Source: a virus
Strand: one strand, 5' to 3'
Virus record (IMG/VR): IMGVR_UViG_3300035670_000496
Span: 1 to 41,708 of that record
Length of the DNA: 41,708 bases
Shown one piece after another: positions 7,199 to 14,083 of the stretch (within the stretch, counting starts at the first letter, position 1; each line of letters begins with the position of its first letter). The position numbers and the translations under genes are program-made. The notes under the pieces were generated by a model. The model was not told where the DNA came from, made no database searches, and was given only the letters and a program-made list of their open reading frames with translations.

Positions 7199-7506
7199 CA
7201 GACGGTCTCCTGCGTGGTGGCGGCGGGCGGGATCGTGTCGGCGGTCTGGAGCGCGGCGCGCTCGCGGGTGATCTGGTCGGCGATGTCGCGGTGTCCGAGG
7301 CGGTGCGCGACGCAGCTCGCAGCGGTGGCGAGGTCCCCCGCGCCGTAGCCCCACGGCTCCCCGGTGGTGCTCAGCGGGAGGCGCACGCGCACCTCGCTCG
7401 CCTCGCCGCGCAGGCCCACGGTGGCGGTGAGAATCACGCCGCGCTCGCAGAGGGACGCGCAGGCGCGCAGCCCGATGGCGTCGAGAGAAGCCATCGTCGC
7501 GCTCAC
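7198..7506 (-). CDS. Small hypothetical early protein
   Basis: A 102-residue protein with the segment CERGVILTATVGLRGEASEV, then VRLPLSTTGEPWGYGAGDLA, suggesting a compact alpha/beta fold. GTGA overlap at its start and TGATG coupling into the annealing protein suggest it is co-translated with recombination functions. No family recognised. Confidence 0.5.
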   Translation of the reverse strand: MSATMASLDAIGLRACASLCERGVILTATVGLRGEASEVRVRLPLSTTGEPWGYGAGDLATAASCVAHRLGHRDIADQITRERAALQTADTIPPAATTQETV

Positions 7507-7688
7507 GACCGCACCGCCTTGCCCGCGAGCACGGCCTCAGCCCACGCCATCTGCACCGCGATGCGGTGCTCGTGCGACCCCGCGTGACCCTGCCGCGCGC
7601 GCCAGCGGTCACCGAGGCGCGTGGCCTCCATCTCCGCGGCAAGCTCCGCGGTGCGCTGCTGCTCCAGCCAGACGCTCCGCGCGCTCAC
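7503..7688 (-). CDS. Small helical hypothetical protein
   Basis: A 61-residue, mostly helical and charged protein (VWLEQQRTAELAAEMEATRL). It is embedded in the early operon with GTGA overlaps at both ends, which is the main reason to accept it. No domain recognised. Confidence 0.45.
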   Translation of the reverse strand: MSARSVWLEQQRTAELAAEMEATRLGDRWRARQGHAGSHEHRIAVQMAWAEAVLAGKAVRS

Positions 7689-7927
7689 GCCGCCCTCCCG
7701 GTGGTCTCAGTGTCGAGGGTGGCGCAGTCGAGCGCGTCGGCGTCGGCGCTGAGGCCCTCGCGGCACGCGGCGCAGCACAGGTCACCGCCGCGCAGGTGGC
7801 GCGTGGTGTGCGCCTGCCGCGCGGAGATGGGCTCCAGCGGGCGGCGCGAGGCGGGCACGCCGCAGTTCTCGCAGGCGTGGTCGCCGCAGCCGTAGACGGA
7901 GCGCAGGGACAGGGAGTGGTCGAGCAT
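7685..7927 (-). CDS. Zinc-finger protein, first gene of leftward operon
   Basis: An 80-residue protein with CGDHACENCG, then CCAACREG. The latter resembles an HNH-associated or ribbon knuckle, but no catalytic histidines follow. The ATG at 7927 has a strong GGAGGTG site about 6 bases upstream, and the predicted leftward promoter would start transcription about 36 bases upstream. As the first gene under repressor control it is a candidate immediate-early factor, though no function can be assigned. Confidence 0.6.
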   Translation of the reverse strand: MLDHSLSLRSVYGCGDHACENCGVPASRRPLEPISARQAHTTRHLRGGDLCCAACREGLSADADALDCATLDTETTGRAA

Positions 7928-7969
7928 CGGGCACCTCCGCGGCGCCCGTGGGTGGCGCCGTCGAGAGGA

Positions 7970-7998
7970 ACCCTAGGTGCTAATCAGCACCGTGTCAA
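7970..7998 (-). promoter_or_regulatory. Leftward early promoter (PL-like)
   Basis: Read on the minus strand, TTGACA (7998-7993) is followed by a 17-base spacer and TAGGGT (7975-7970). The spacer is filled by operator O1. A start near 7963 would give a leader of about 36 bases before the ATG at 7927. Confidence 0.7.
7976..7991. promoter_or_regulatory. Operator O1
   Basis: The inverted repeat GGTGCT-AATC-AGCACC occupies the spacer of the leftward promoter, so a bound repressor would block polymerase directly. The same half-sites recur at O2 and O3. Confidence 0.8.
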
Positions 7999-8006
7999 CG
8001 TCTTTG

Positions 8007-8022
8007 GGTGCTAAAAAGCACC
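8007..8022. promoter_or_regulatory. Operator O2
   Basis: The inverted repeat GGTGCT-AAAA-AGCACC has its centre 31 bp (about three helical turns) from that of O1, allowing side-by-side cooperative binding on one DNA face. It is followed by a further half-site, making GCACCGTGCT at 8018-8027. Confidence 0.8.
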
Positions 8023-8042
8023 GTGCTCGCAAGTGCCCGGAA

Positions 8043-8675
8043 TCAGCCGCGGTCGGCGCGCTCCGAAGCCTCGCGGGCCTCGTCTTGCCACGTTCGGGCG
8101 CGGTCCGTGTCGGGGTCACCCGACGACACCATCACCAGCAGCGCGGCGGCGGTGACGGGCTCCCCGCGGCGTCGAAGGGCGGCGGCGGCGTCGAGCCATC
8201 GGCGCACCGCCTCGACCCCGGGCACGTCGGCGGCGTGCTTGAAGCGCAGCGGGCGCATGGCCTCCTGCACCGCCCGCGCGTCGCGCAACAGGTGCCCGTG
8301 CGCAGGGTCCAGCGCCTGGGTGATGGTGGCCTCCAGGGCGTCTTCGTCGTCGTAGACCACCCGCGTCTCGGCGCGCGGGGCGGCCACGGCGGCGGTGATC
8401 GGCACCACGGGCGCGAGCTCGCCACGCGCGCGACGCACGGCGGCATCGGCGTCGATGCGCCCCTCGAGCACGGAGGCGACGTCGTCGAGGGTCAGCCCGA
8501 ACGCGCGCGCGAGGCCCGAGCGGATCGCGGCGCTCCCGGCCTGGTTGGCGCCGCTCTCGACCTTCACCACCGCGTCGCGACGGATGCCTGCGCGCGCGGC
8601 AACGTCTTCTTGGGTCAGTCCGAGGGCCTTGCGGATCGCGCGAATCCTGTCCCCGGGGGTCTCGTCTGCACTCAT
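8043..8675 (-). CDS. XRE-family lysogeny repressor
   Basis: This 210-residue protein has an XRE/Cro-CI type helix-turn-helix in residues about 8-42: RIRAIRKALGLTQEDVAARA then GIRRDAVVKVESG. The C-terminal two-thirds is helical and shows no Ser/Lys LexA-type peptidase motif, so induction by RecA-stimulated self-cleavage is not indicated. The gene lies between operators O1/O2 and O3, facing away from the Cro-like gene, as expected for an immunity repressor. The ATG at 8675 lies 6 bases after a TGCAAT box, suggesting a leaderless message. Longer in-frame extensions to 8765 would run over O3 and are rejected. Confidence 0.8.
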   Translation of the reverse strand: MSADETPGDRIRAIRKALGLTQEDVAARAGIRRDAVVKVESGANQAGSAAIRSGLARAFGLTLDDVASVLEGRIDADAAVRRARGELAPVVPITAAVAAPRAETRVVYDDEDALEATITQALDPAHGHLLRDARAVQEAMRPLRFKHAADVPGVEAVRRWLDAAAALRRRGEPVTAAALLVMVSSGDPDTDRARTWQDEAREASERADRG

Positions 8676-8681
8676 GGTGCG

Positions 8682-8710
8682 ATTGCACACCGTGGGAATC
8701 ATCGCCGCAA
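8682..8710 (-). promoter_or_regulatory. Repressor promoter (PRM-like), leaderless
   Basis: On the minus strand, TTGCGG (8710-8705), a 17-base spacer, then TGCAAT (8687-8682). Six bases later is the ATG at 8675, so the message would begin at or next to the A of the start codon. A small palindrome, GTGC-GATT-GCAC (8677-8688), covers the -10 region and could mediate autoregulation. Confidence 0.5.
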
Positions 8711-8743
8711 CGTGCATGATCGACTCTCCGCGCACCGTGCTAC

Positions 8744-8772
8744 TTGACGACGTGCTAAAAAGCACCTACCGT
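8744..8772 (+). promoter_or_regulatory. Rightward early promoter (PR-like)
   Basis: TTGACG (8744-8749), 17-base spacer, TACCGT (8767-8772). Operator O3 fills the spacer. Transcription should start near 8779, one or two bases before the ATG at 8781, so the Cro-like message would be leaderless. No Shine-Dalgarno sequence precedes that ATG. Confidence 0.65.
8751..8766. promoter_or_regulatory. Operator O3
   Basis: CGTGCT-AAAA-AGCACC has the same half-sites and spacing as O1/O2 (one outer base differs) and is placed inside the spacer of the rightward promoter. The GCACCGTGCT element seen beside O2 recurs at 8732-8741. Confidence 0.8.
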
Positions 8773-8780
8773 CCCCGACC

Positions 8781-9071
8781 ATGGCACGCACCGAACCGTC
8801 TCCGACCGCGCCGCCGGGCTCTGTGCTCCTGCGGCAACACATCGACAGCGCCGGGACCTCCATCCCGGCCTTCGCCCTCGCCGCGGGCATCGACCGCACG
8901 CAGCTCCAGCGGCTCATCGAGGGCAGCGGAGCGAAGCGCGTCTCCGTGCAGACCGCGACGCGCATCGAGCGCGCGTCCAACGGCGCCGTGCCCGTCAGCG
9001 CGTGGGCCACCGACGACGCCGTCGCCCTGGAGCACGACGCGACGTCGGCCCCTGACGCGGCGGTGGCGTGA
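8781..9071 (+). CDS. Cro-like HTH regulator
   Basis: A 96-residue protein. Residues 15-75 form a Cro/YdaS-type helix-turn-helix: SIPAFALAAGIDRTQLQRLI followed by RVSVQTATRIERASNGAVPV. The latter segment (variants of SxxTAxxIExATxGxVP) is characteristic of Cro/YdaS-like antitoxin-repressor proteins. It is divergent from the repressor and is first in the rightward operon, the classical Cro position, and would compete for the same GGTGCT operators. Its message is predicted to be leaderless. Confidence 0.75.
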   Translation: MARTEPSPTAPPGSVLLRQHIDSAGTSIPAFALAAGIDRTQLQRLIEGSGAKRVSVQTATRIERASNGAVPVSAWATDDAVALEHDATSAPDAAVA

Positions 9072-9265
9072 TGGAGCGCCCCGTGACCTCGCACGTCGCC
9101 AGCGTGCCCGAGCGCCCCGGCTTCGTGGCCTTCGAGCCGCGCGCAGTCCTCGCGCTCTGCCACTGCGCCCAGCGCGTGAGCGGCGTCTGGTACGCGCGGA
9201 GCGGGTGCATCGTGTGCAACGGCGGCGGTCACCGCGCCGTGTCCGCGGAGGTGCGCGGTGGCTAA
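9071..9265 (+). CDS. Small zinc-ribbon protein
   Basis: A 64-residue protein with CHCAQR and CIVCNGGG motifs, giving a probable C4 zinc site. The ATG at 9071 overlaps the upstream stop; an adjacent GTG at 9068 would add one residue. No family recognised. Confidence 0.5.
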   Translation: MERPVTSHVASVPERPGFVAFEPRAVLALCHCAQRVSGVWYARSGCIVCNGGGHRAVSAEVRGG

Positions 9266-9455
9266 CGCGCTGTCTGCCACGGGCTTCGCGCTCGTGCTCC
9301 TCGGCGTGACGCTCTCGGTTGCGTTCCCCGTCGGCGGCGTCGCGGTCGCCGCCATCGTGCTGATGGCCTGCGGGCTCCTGCTCTTCGTCGTCGCCTGGTG
9401 GGAGCCGCCCACCGCCCGGCTGCTCTCGCGGCTGGTCCGTCGGTGGGTGGCGTGA
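9258..9455 (+). CDS. Small two-helix membrane protein
   Basis: A 65-residue protein with two hydrophobic segments, about residues 7-23 (TGFALVLLGVTLSVAFP) and 27-48, joined by a short turn and ending in a basic tail LSRLVRRWVA. As an early-expressed membrane protein it is a candidate for superinfection exclusion, but this is inference from topology alone. Start is a GTG overlapping the previous gene by 8 bases. Confidence 0.55.
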   Translation: MANALSATGFALVLLGVTLSVAFPVGGVAVAAIVLMACGLLLFVVAWWEPPTARLLSRLVRRWVA

Positions 9456-9988
9456 TGGACCATGCGCACTCTACGCCGTCGCACGGCGATTCTGCCAAGC
9501 CGCTGACGCGCGTCAGCCGCACGACGCGAGAGCGCGGAGAGGTGCTCTGCGACCACTGCGGGCGCACGGCCCCGCGCGACACGATGGCGCTCGACCCCGA
9601 CGTCGAGTCGGAGAGCGGGTACATCTGCGCCGAGGGCCACGGCTGCGCAGCGCCGCGGACCGAGCGGGTGACCGTCGCGGGGCGCAGGCTCCCGGCCGAT
9701 GCGCTGCAGCTGCCCGACGCGGCCGCGAAGGTCCGCGCCCAGGTGGAGGCGGACCTGATCGCCGCCGGCGGCCCGGTGATCCTCTCGCGCCTCGGGCGCC
9801 GGGAGCGGGAGGCCGTGCTCGCAGAGCTGCGGTCGCGGTTCGAGCGGGCGTCGGTGCGCCTGGTCGACGCGGTCGCCGGGCAGAACGGTCCCGCGATCCG
9901 GGCGCGCCTCGAAGACGCCCAGCGCGCGGCCGCGTGTGTCGCGCGGTACCTCGAGACGGCGAAGGGCCGCCCGCGGAGGGTTTCGTGA
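9455..9988 (+). CDS. Zinc-finger early protein with helical C-terminus
   Basis: A 177-residue protein. CDHCGR near residue 32, with CAEGHGC about 25 residues later, makes a likely zinc-binding N-terminal module. The C-terminal 90 residues are helical and charged (LGRREREAVLAELRSRFERA). The ATG at 9455 overlaps the upstream stop. No family identified. Confidence 0.55.
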   Translation: MDHAHSTPSHGDSAKPLTRVSRTTRERGEVLCDHCGRTAPRDTMALDPDVESESGYICAEGHGCAAPRTERVTVAGRRLPADALQLPDAAAKVRAQVEADLIAAGGPVILSRLGRREREAVLAELRSRFERASVRLVDAVAGQNGPAIRARLEDAQRAAACVARYLETAKGRPRRVS

Positions 9989-10281
9989 TGCCGGGCACCA
10001 TCGCCGAATCCATCGAGCGGTTCCGCAAGGCGTTCGCGCTCGCGAAGATCCCTGAGCGCGACGTGAAGGTCACCTGGGACGGCGGGGCGCGCTGGTGTCG
10101 CCTGCGCTGCCGCCTCCCCAGCGGTCGCATCGTCGAGCGGGTCAAGCGCCTCGACGATGAGCAGGGCGCGCCTGCGGAGCGGCTCATGCACGAAATGAGC
10201 GTGTGGACGCGGCACGCCGCGCTGCGCCACAAGGCGGGCGAGTCGTTCTGGGATGACTCCTGCGTGGGAGGTGCCTCGTGA
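9988..10281 (+). CDS. Small hypothetical early protein
   Basis: A 97-residue protein. It contains KVTWDGGARWCRLRCRLPSG then RIVERVKRLDDEQGAPAERL, suggesting a small alpha/beta fold with a helical end. TGATG overlap at the start, GTGA overlap at the end. Unrecognised. Confidence 0.5.
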   Translation: MPGTIAESIERFRKAFALAKIPERDVKVTWDGGARWCRLRCRLPSGRIVERVKRLDDEQGAPAERLMHEMSVWTRHAALRHKAGESFWDDSCVGGAS

Positions 10282-10691
10282 GCGCCGCCGCAGACCTCTC
10301 CCTCCCGCCGCAGGCCCCGGCGACCTCGGAGCAGCTCGCGGCCGTGCTGCGCGCTGTGCGGGTGCTTGCCCCGGGCGCGCACATCGAAGAGCGCGACGAG
10401 GTGTCGGCCGCGTGGGAGATGCTGGCCTCGCAGCTCCAGGCGTTCCGCCTCGTGGCGCACATCCCCGCGGACTCGGCGCTCTCGGGCGTGCCGCGGGACC
10501 TGCGCGCGGCGCACGCGCTCTGGAGTGAGGTGCGCGAGGCGACGGCGCTGCGGCTCACGCAAGAGGCCGCGGGCCACGCGCGCGGGGGATCGCCCCTCGC
10601 GGAGCACGTGCTCGCGGCGCGCAAGGCCGCGGCCGGGGTGGCCGTGTCGGTGGATCGGCTCTTTGAGGACCTGACGGAGGATCGACTGTGA
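10278..10691 (+). CDS. Hypothetical helical early protein
   Basis: A 137-residue protein that is almost entirely helical. Ala/Leu-rich with regularly spaced charges (EVREATALRLTQEAAGHARG). No motif recognised. GTG start coupled to the upstream gene. Confidence 0.5.
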   Translation: MSAAADLSLPPQAPATSEQLAAVLRAVRVLAPGAHIEERDEVSAAWEMLASQLQAFRLVAHIPADSALSGVPRDLRAAHALWSEVREATALRLTQEAAGHARGGSPLAEHVLAARKAAAGVAVSVDRLFEDLTEDRL

Positions 10692-10876
10692 CGCAGACCT
10701 TCTCGCCCGACGTCGCGCGCCGTGCCGTGCAGACGATTGCCGCCGACCACGCCGTGGCACGCGTGCTCTACCCCTGCCATTGCTCCCGCTGCGGCGGGGA
10801 GTGGCGCCCGCTGTTCGCGGCCGATCCCTGGGGGCCGCGGCTCCTGCCCTTCGTCGTGCGGGTGGGTCATGCGTGA
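10688..10876 (+). CDS. Small zinc-ribbon protein
   Basis: A 62-residue protein. YPCHCSRCGGEWRPL contains a CxCxxC zinc knuckle of rubredoxin-like form. The rest is short and hydrophobic. GTGA coupling upstream. Function unknown. Confidence 0.5.
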   Translation: MTQTFSPDVARRAVQTIAADHAVARVLYPCHCSRCGGEWRPLFAADPWGPRLLPFVVRVGHA

Positions 10877-10985
10877 CGCCACGACGCGACGTCGGCGCGA
10901 CCGGCAGAACATCCGGCGGCGCATCGAGCGCGCCTGCGCCCGCCTCGCGCGGGGCATCGCGGCATGGCGCAGGGGGCGTCGGTGA
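10869..10985 (+). CDS. Tiny Arg-rich protein
   Basis: A 38-residue protein, about half Arg (MRDATTRRRRDRQNIRRRIE). The ATG at 10869 lies just inside the end of the previous gene, and the stop overlaps the next start as GTGA. The extreme basicity fits nucleic-acid binding, or could be a chance product of high GC. Kept because of the overlaps. Confidence 0.4.
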   Translation: MRDATTRRRRDRQNIRRRIERACARLARGIAAWRRGRR

Positions 10986-11197
10986 TCGGCCCCGAGGTGT
11001 CGGCGCTCCTGCGCTACCGCGGGGGCGAGGTCTACGCGACGGGCCAGCACACGGGCAAGGGCTGGCTCCTGTCGGTGTGCGGCGTCGAGGCGGCGTACGT
11101 GATCCCGGCGCGCGCCACCCGGCTCGTGGCGGTGTGGCACGGCACCCTCGCCGAGCTCGTGCGACCGCCGACGGTGGCGAAGGCGGGCACCCGGTGA
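10982..11197 (+). CDS. Small hypothetical protein
   Basis: A 71-residue, beta-rich product (VIGPEVSALLRYRGGEVYAT, then GKGWLLSVCGVEAAYVIP). I chose the GTG at 10982 for its GTGA overlap; an in-frame ATG at 10964 would add six residues. No family. Confidence 0.5.
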   Translation: MIGPEVSALLRYRGGEVYATGQHTGKGWLLSVCGVEAAYVIPARATRLVAVWHGTLAELVRPPTVAKAGTR

Positions 11198-11421
11198 GCC
11201 GAGGTACCGAGCGCGACCACGTCACCGTGGACCTGCCCATCGGCGGTAGCCTCCTCGTGCCCGTGGCCGTCGCGTGGGCGCAGTGCGCGTGCGGGGAGCA
11301 CCTCGCCTGGGTCGGCGACGCCGAGGACAACGCCGTCGCGGGGCTCGCGGGCGTCGAGGCTGAGGACGGCTGGCAGGGCGACGTGTGCGGCGACTGCGTC
11401 CGCAAGGCGGCCGGAGCATGA
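11194..11421 (+). CDS. Small zinc-site protein
   Basis: A 75-residue protein. CACGEHLAWVGD in the middle and CGDCVRKA at the C-terminus give a probable CxC/CxxC zinc site. GTGA and ATGA overlaps at the two ends. Unrecognised. Confidence 0.5.
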   Translation: MSRGTERDHVTVDLPIGGSLLVPVAVAWAQCACGEHLAWVGDAEDNAVAGLAGVEAEDGWQGDVCGDCVRKAAGA

Positions 11422-11663
11422 GCGCGCAGCCCGCCCCGACCTTCGCCACCGCGATCACCCTCGCCCGTGCGACCTGGGGAAAGACCGCCCTCGTGCGCCT
11501 GACGTGGGTGCGCGACTCCTGGGTCGCCTCCGCGGGCCACACGACGACCGAGGGCAGCGGCGTGGACCTCCCCGCGACGGGCCTCGGGGAGACGGCGCCC
11601 GAGGCCATCGCGGCGCTGTGTGAGCGGCTTGCCAGCCCGAGCGTCGAGGGAGCCCCGGCATGA
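11418..11663 (+). CDS. Small hypothetical protein
   Basis: An 81-residue protein with TFATAITLARATWGKTALVR and a repeated strand/turn pattern, LTWVRDSWVASAGHTTTEGS. ATG at 11418 coupled to the previous stop. It immediately precedes the replication initiator gene. No function assigned. Confidence 0.5.
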   Translation: MSAQPAPTFATAITLARATWGKTALVRLTWVRDSWVASAGHTTTEGSGVDLPATGLGETAPEAIAALCERLASPSVEGAPA

Positions 11664-12754
11664 CCTGGGTGCGCCTCGACGACGGTGCGCCGCTGCACCC
11701 CAAGCTCCTCGCGGTGGGCCCCGAGGCCGCGTGGCTGTGGGTCGCGGGGCTCGCCTACGCCAACCGCCACACCACGAACGGGGCGATCCCCCCGCAGGCG
11801 CTCCCGGCGCTCTACCCGTCAGATCAGTGGCCCCGCGCCCGCCTCGCGAAGCTCGCGGCGGCCCTCGTCGAGGCGGGGCTCTGGACCGCCCGCGAGGGTG
11901 GCGGCTGGGAGGTGCACGACTACGCGCAGTACCAGGCCGAGGCCATGCGCGACGCCGTCGAGGAGCGCCGGGCGTGGGAGCGCGAGCGCAAGGCCAAGCA
12001 GCGCGCGGCCCAGAAGCCCCGTGAACACGGAGCACCTACCCCGATTGATTCCAAGGGCTTACCGCCGATGTCCCACCGGGACAGGGGTGGGACTGTCCCA
12101 TGGGACAGGGGTGGGACAGAGGGTGGGACACCTGCACGGGACACGGGTGGGACAACCGTGGGGGACACGCACGCCGCCGGAGGGGGGTTGTCCCAGGTGG
12201 TGTCCCAGGCTCCCGACCCGTCCCGACCCGTCCCGGAAGACGTCTCTCTCCCTCACGCGGGCGCGAGCGCGCGTACGCACGAGCACACCGGGCTCCGGGT
12301 GGAGGAGCTCGTGGCGGCCCTGCGCGAGCGCAGCAAGGGCGCGATCCTGGTCCTCGGCGGGGGCGACGCCCTGGTGAGCGTGGCCTTGCAGCGCGCCCTT
12401 ACCGACCTCGCCGTGTCGGGCGGCGTCACCCGCGCGGACCTCGACACCCTGGCGGACTGGTACGGCGCCGGGTCGCAGGCGTGGCGAGCCTCCCGCCTCG
12501 GACTGCGCGAGCTCGCGACCAAGGGCGGCACCCTCGCCGAGCACATCGAGGCCGCGCGCGCCTGGGACCGCGCTGGGCGCCCTGATCCCCGCGCCACGCC
12601 CTCCGCGCCGTCGCGCACCCCGGGAGCCCCCGGGCGGCCCGGTTCCGCCCCGGCGCGGCCCACGAAGCTCCGCCCCGCACCCTGCTCCCCCGCGAGCGCG
12701 TTCGCCGACGACAACAACCCGGCCACGGACCCCCTCCTCGGAATGCTGGAATGA
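11660..12754 (+). CDS. Replication initiator / replisome organiser
   Basis: A 364-residue protein. The N-terminus, WVRLDDGAPLHPKLLAVGPE followed by AAWLWVAGLAYANRHTTNG and IPPQALPALYP, is a winged-helix module typical of phage replisome organisers (lambda O and DnaD-like proteins), which bind the phage origin and recruit a helicase loader. A basic linker (ERERKAKQRAAQKPR) precedes a Gly/Thr-rich repetitive middle encoded by iteron-like GGGAC repeats, then a helical domain (residues about 200-300) and a Pro-rich tail. The next gene is a DnaC-like loader, matching the lambda O/P arrangement. Confidence 0.7.
   Translation: MTWVRLDDGAPLHPKLLAVGPEAAWLWVAGLAYANRHTTNGAIPPQALPALYPSDQWPRARLAKLAAALVEAGLWTAREGGGWEVHDYAQYQAEAMRDAVEERRAWERERKAKQRAAQKPREHGAPTPIDSKGLPPMSHRDRGGTVPWDRGGTEGGTPARDTGGTTVGDTHAAGGGLSQVVSQAPDPSRPVPEDVSLPHAGASARTHEHTGLRVEELVAALRERSKGAILVLGGGDALVSVALQRALTDLAVSGGVTRADLDTLADWYGAGSQAWRASRLGLRELATKGGTLAEHIEAARAWDRAGRPDPRATPSAPSRTPGAPGRPGSAPARPTKLRPAPCSPASAFADDNNPATDPLLGMLE
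12078..12206. repeat. Iteron-like GGGAC repeats, candidate replication origin
   Basis: Within the initiator gene there are at least eight GGGAC pentamers, often as GGGGTGGGAC or GGGACAGGGGTGGGAC, starting at 12078, 12089, 12102, 12113, 12125, 12138, 12149 and 12162. Inverted GTCCC copies start at 12095, 12190 and 12202. The perfect palindrome GTCCCATGGGAC lies at 12095-12106. An origin inside the initiator gene is the lambda arrangement. Confidence 0.6.
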
Positions 12755-13599
12755 CCACCGACGACACCGACCTCGAGACCGACGCCCTCCCCCTCGACGC
12801 CGACCTCGACGTCGCGTCCGAGCCCGAGAGCCCCCGCGCGCCCGGCCCTGACCCCGCGGCCCTCGGAGACCTCCTCGCCCGGGTGCAGCTCGCCGCCGCC
12901 CGACCGGAGCGCGAGGAGGAGCTGCGCCAGCGCCTGGCCCTCGCCGACCGGCGCCGCCGGACCGCCCTGCGCACGACGGCGAACCTCCTCGGCGTGCCCG
13001 AAGACGAGGACCTCCGCGCGGTGGCCCTGGACGACAGCGCCCCCGAGACGCCCGCCCTCGTCGCCGTCCGCCGTGCCCTCGCGTGGCGGGGCACCGCCCG
13101 ACGCGGCCTCGTCTGCGTCGTCGGCGGGGAGCGGGGCACGGGCAAGTCCGCCGCCCTCGCGCATGCGGTGATCCGCTGCGAGGCCTCGGCGCTCTTCGTC
13201 GCGGCCACCACCGTCGGCGCCACCCCGCGCAACGGGTACAGCGAGAACGCGCACGCCTGGGACCGCTGGCTCTCGGTCAGCGTGCTGGCGCTGGACGACG
13301 TCGGGACCGAGGGCGGCGACCCCGAGGCGCTCGCGGCCCTCTTGTGGCAGCGGTACGACGCGGGCCGCGCCACGCTGGTGTCCACCAACCTCGCCCGCGA
13401 AGTGTTCGTGGAGCGCTACCTCGGCGGGGAGATCGGCAAGCGCGTCGCAGATCGCCTCATCAATGCGCAGGGGCGTGCGATCAACGGCCCCGACGGGCGG
13501 CGTCAGATCGGCCCCGGGGGACTCGGGTGGTTCACCGCGGTCCCGGGCGGGTCGCTGCGGCGCGTCGAGGCGCGTGTGGCGCTGCGGGGTGGGGCGTGA
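12751..13599 (+). CDS. DnaC-like helicase loader (AAA+ ATPase)
   Basis: A 282-residue protein. Walker A GERGTGKS at residues 126-133, Walker B LALDDVG near 179-185, sensor STN at 211-213, and a basic helix GKRVADRLINAQG near 230-242. This is the layout of DnaC/IstB-type AAA+ loaders that place replicative helicase at the origin. An acidic Asp/Glu/Pro-rich N-terminal 45 residues may contact the initiator or helicase. ATGA overlap with the initiator gene supports joint function. Confidence 0.8.
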   Translation: MTTDDTDLETDALPLDADLDVASEPESPRAPGPDPAALGDLLARVQLAAARPEREEELRQRLALADRRRRTALRTTANLLGVPEDEDLRAVALDDSAPETPALVAVRRALAWRGTARRGLVCVVGGERGTGKSAALAHAVIRCEASALFVAATTVGATPRNGYSENAHAWDRWLSVSVLALDDVGTEGGDPEALAALLWQRYDAGRATLVSTNLAREVFVERYLGGEIGKRVADRLINAQGRAINGPDGRRQIGPGGLGWFTAVPGGSLRRVEARVALRGGA

Positions 13600-13895
13600 G
13601 CGACGAGGCGAAGCTGGCAGCGAGGCTGGCAGAGATCGACGCGATGGAGGCGCGGGTCAAGGCCGCGCCCGACAAGAACAAAGCGCTCATCGCGGAGATG
13701 CACCGCCTGCTCAATGAGCGTGACGAGGCCCGAGATGCGGGCGCGCAGGCGATGCGGGAGTGGTGCGTTGCGCTCTGCCAGGGACGGGCGCTGTACCTCA
13801 GTGACCTAGCCTCCGACGAGGTCACCCGCGCCCGTGCCCGCGAGGCGATGGAGCTCGCTGAAGCAATGGAGCTCGCGGACGGCGGTGCGTCGTGA
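13596..13895 (+). CDS. Coiled-coil hypothetical protein
   Basis: A 99-residue, highly helical and charged protein (AARLAEIDAMEARVKAAPDK). It contains a single WCVALCQG and ends AMELAEAMELADGGAS. GTGA overlaps on both sides put it in the replication operon. No family recognised. Confidence 0.5.
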   Translation: MSDEAKLAARLAEIDAMEARVKAAPDKNKALIAEMHRLLNERDEARDAGAQAMREWCVALCQGRALYLSDLASDEVTRARAREAMELAEAMELADGGAS

Positions 13896-14083
13896 CCCCC
13901 TCGTCGCCCCGCGTCACGTCGCGTCTCCTGGCCGAACCGCCGGACGGAGACCCGCGCGAGAGCACCTCGCGGCGCGTCCGCGTGTCAAGAGACGGGGATC
14001 ATGCGCGCAGAGATTGCGCGGACCGGGCCGCGGAGCGGGGCGTCGTGTCCCGGGTGGTCACGCACGGGTGGGGGCTGTGGTGA
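13892..14083 (+). CDS. Small hypothetical protein (weak)
   Basis: A 63-residue product, Arg/Asp/Ser-rich, with no recognisable domain. It is accepted mainly because its GTG overlaps the upstream stop as GTGA and its stop abuts the next gene start, the pattern of the whole operon. Without it there would be a 184-base gap. Confidence 0.35.
   Translation: MTPSSPRVTSRLLAEPPDGDPRESTSRRVRVSRDGDHARRDCADRAAERGVVSRVVTHGWGLW

Noticed and set aside
9513-12035. An 840-codon minus-strand frame across the right early operon
   Set aside because: It opposes a chain of overlapping plus-strand genes with zinc motifs and start/stop coupling. Its translation is Arg/Pro/Ala-rich and meaningless.
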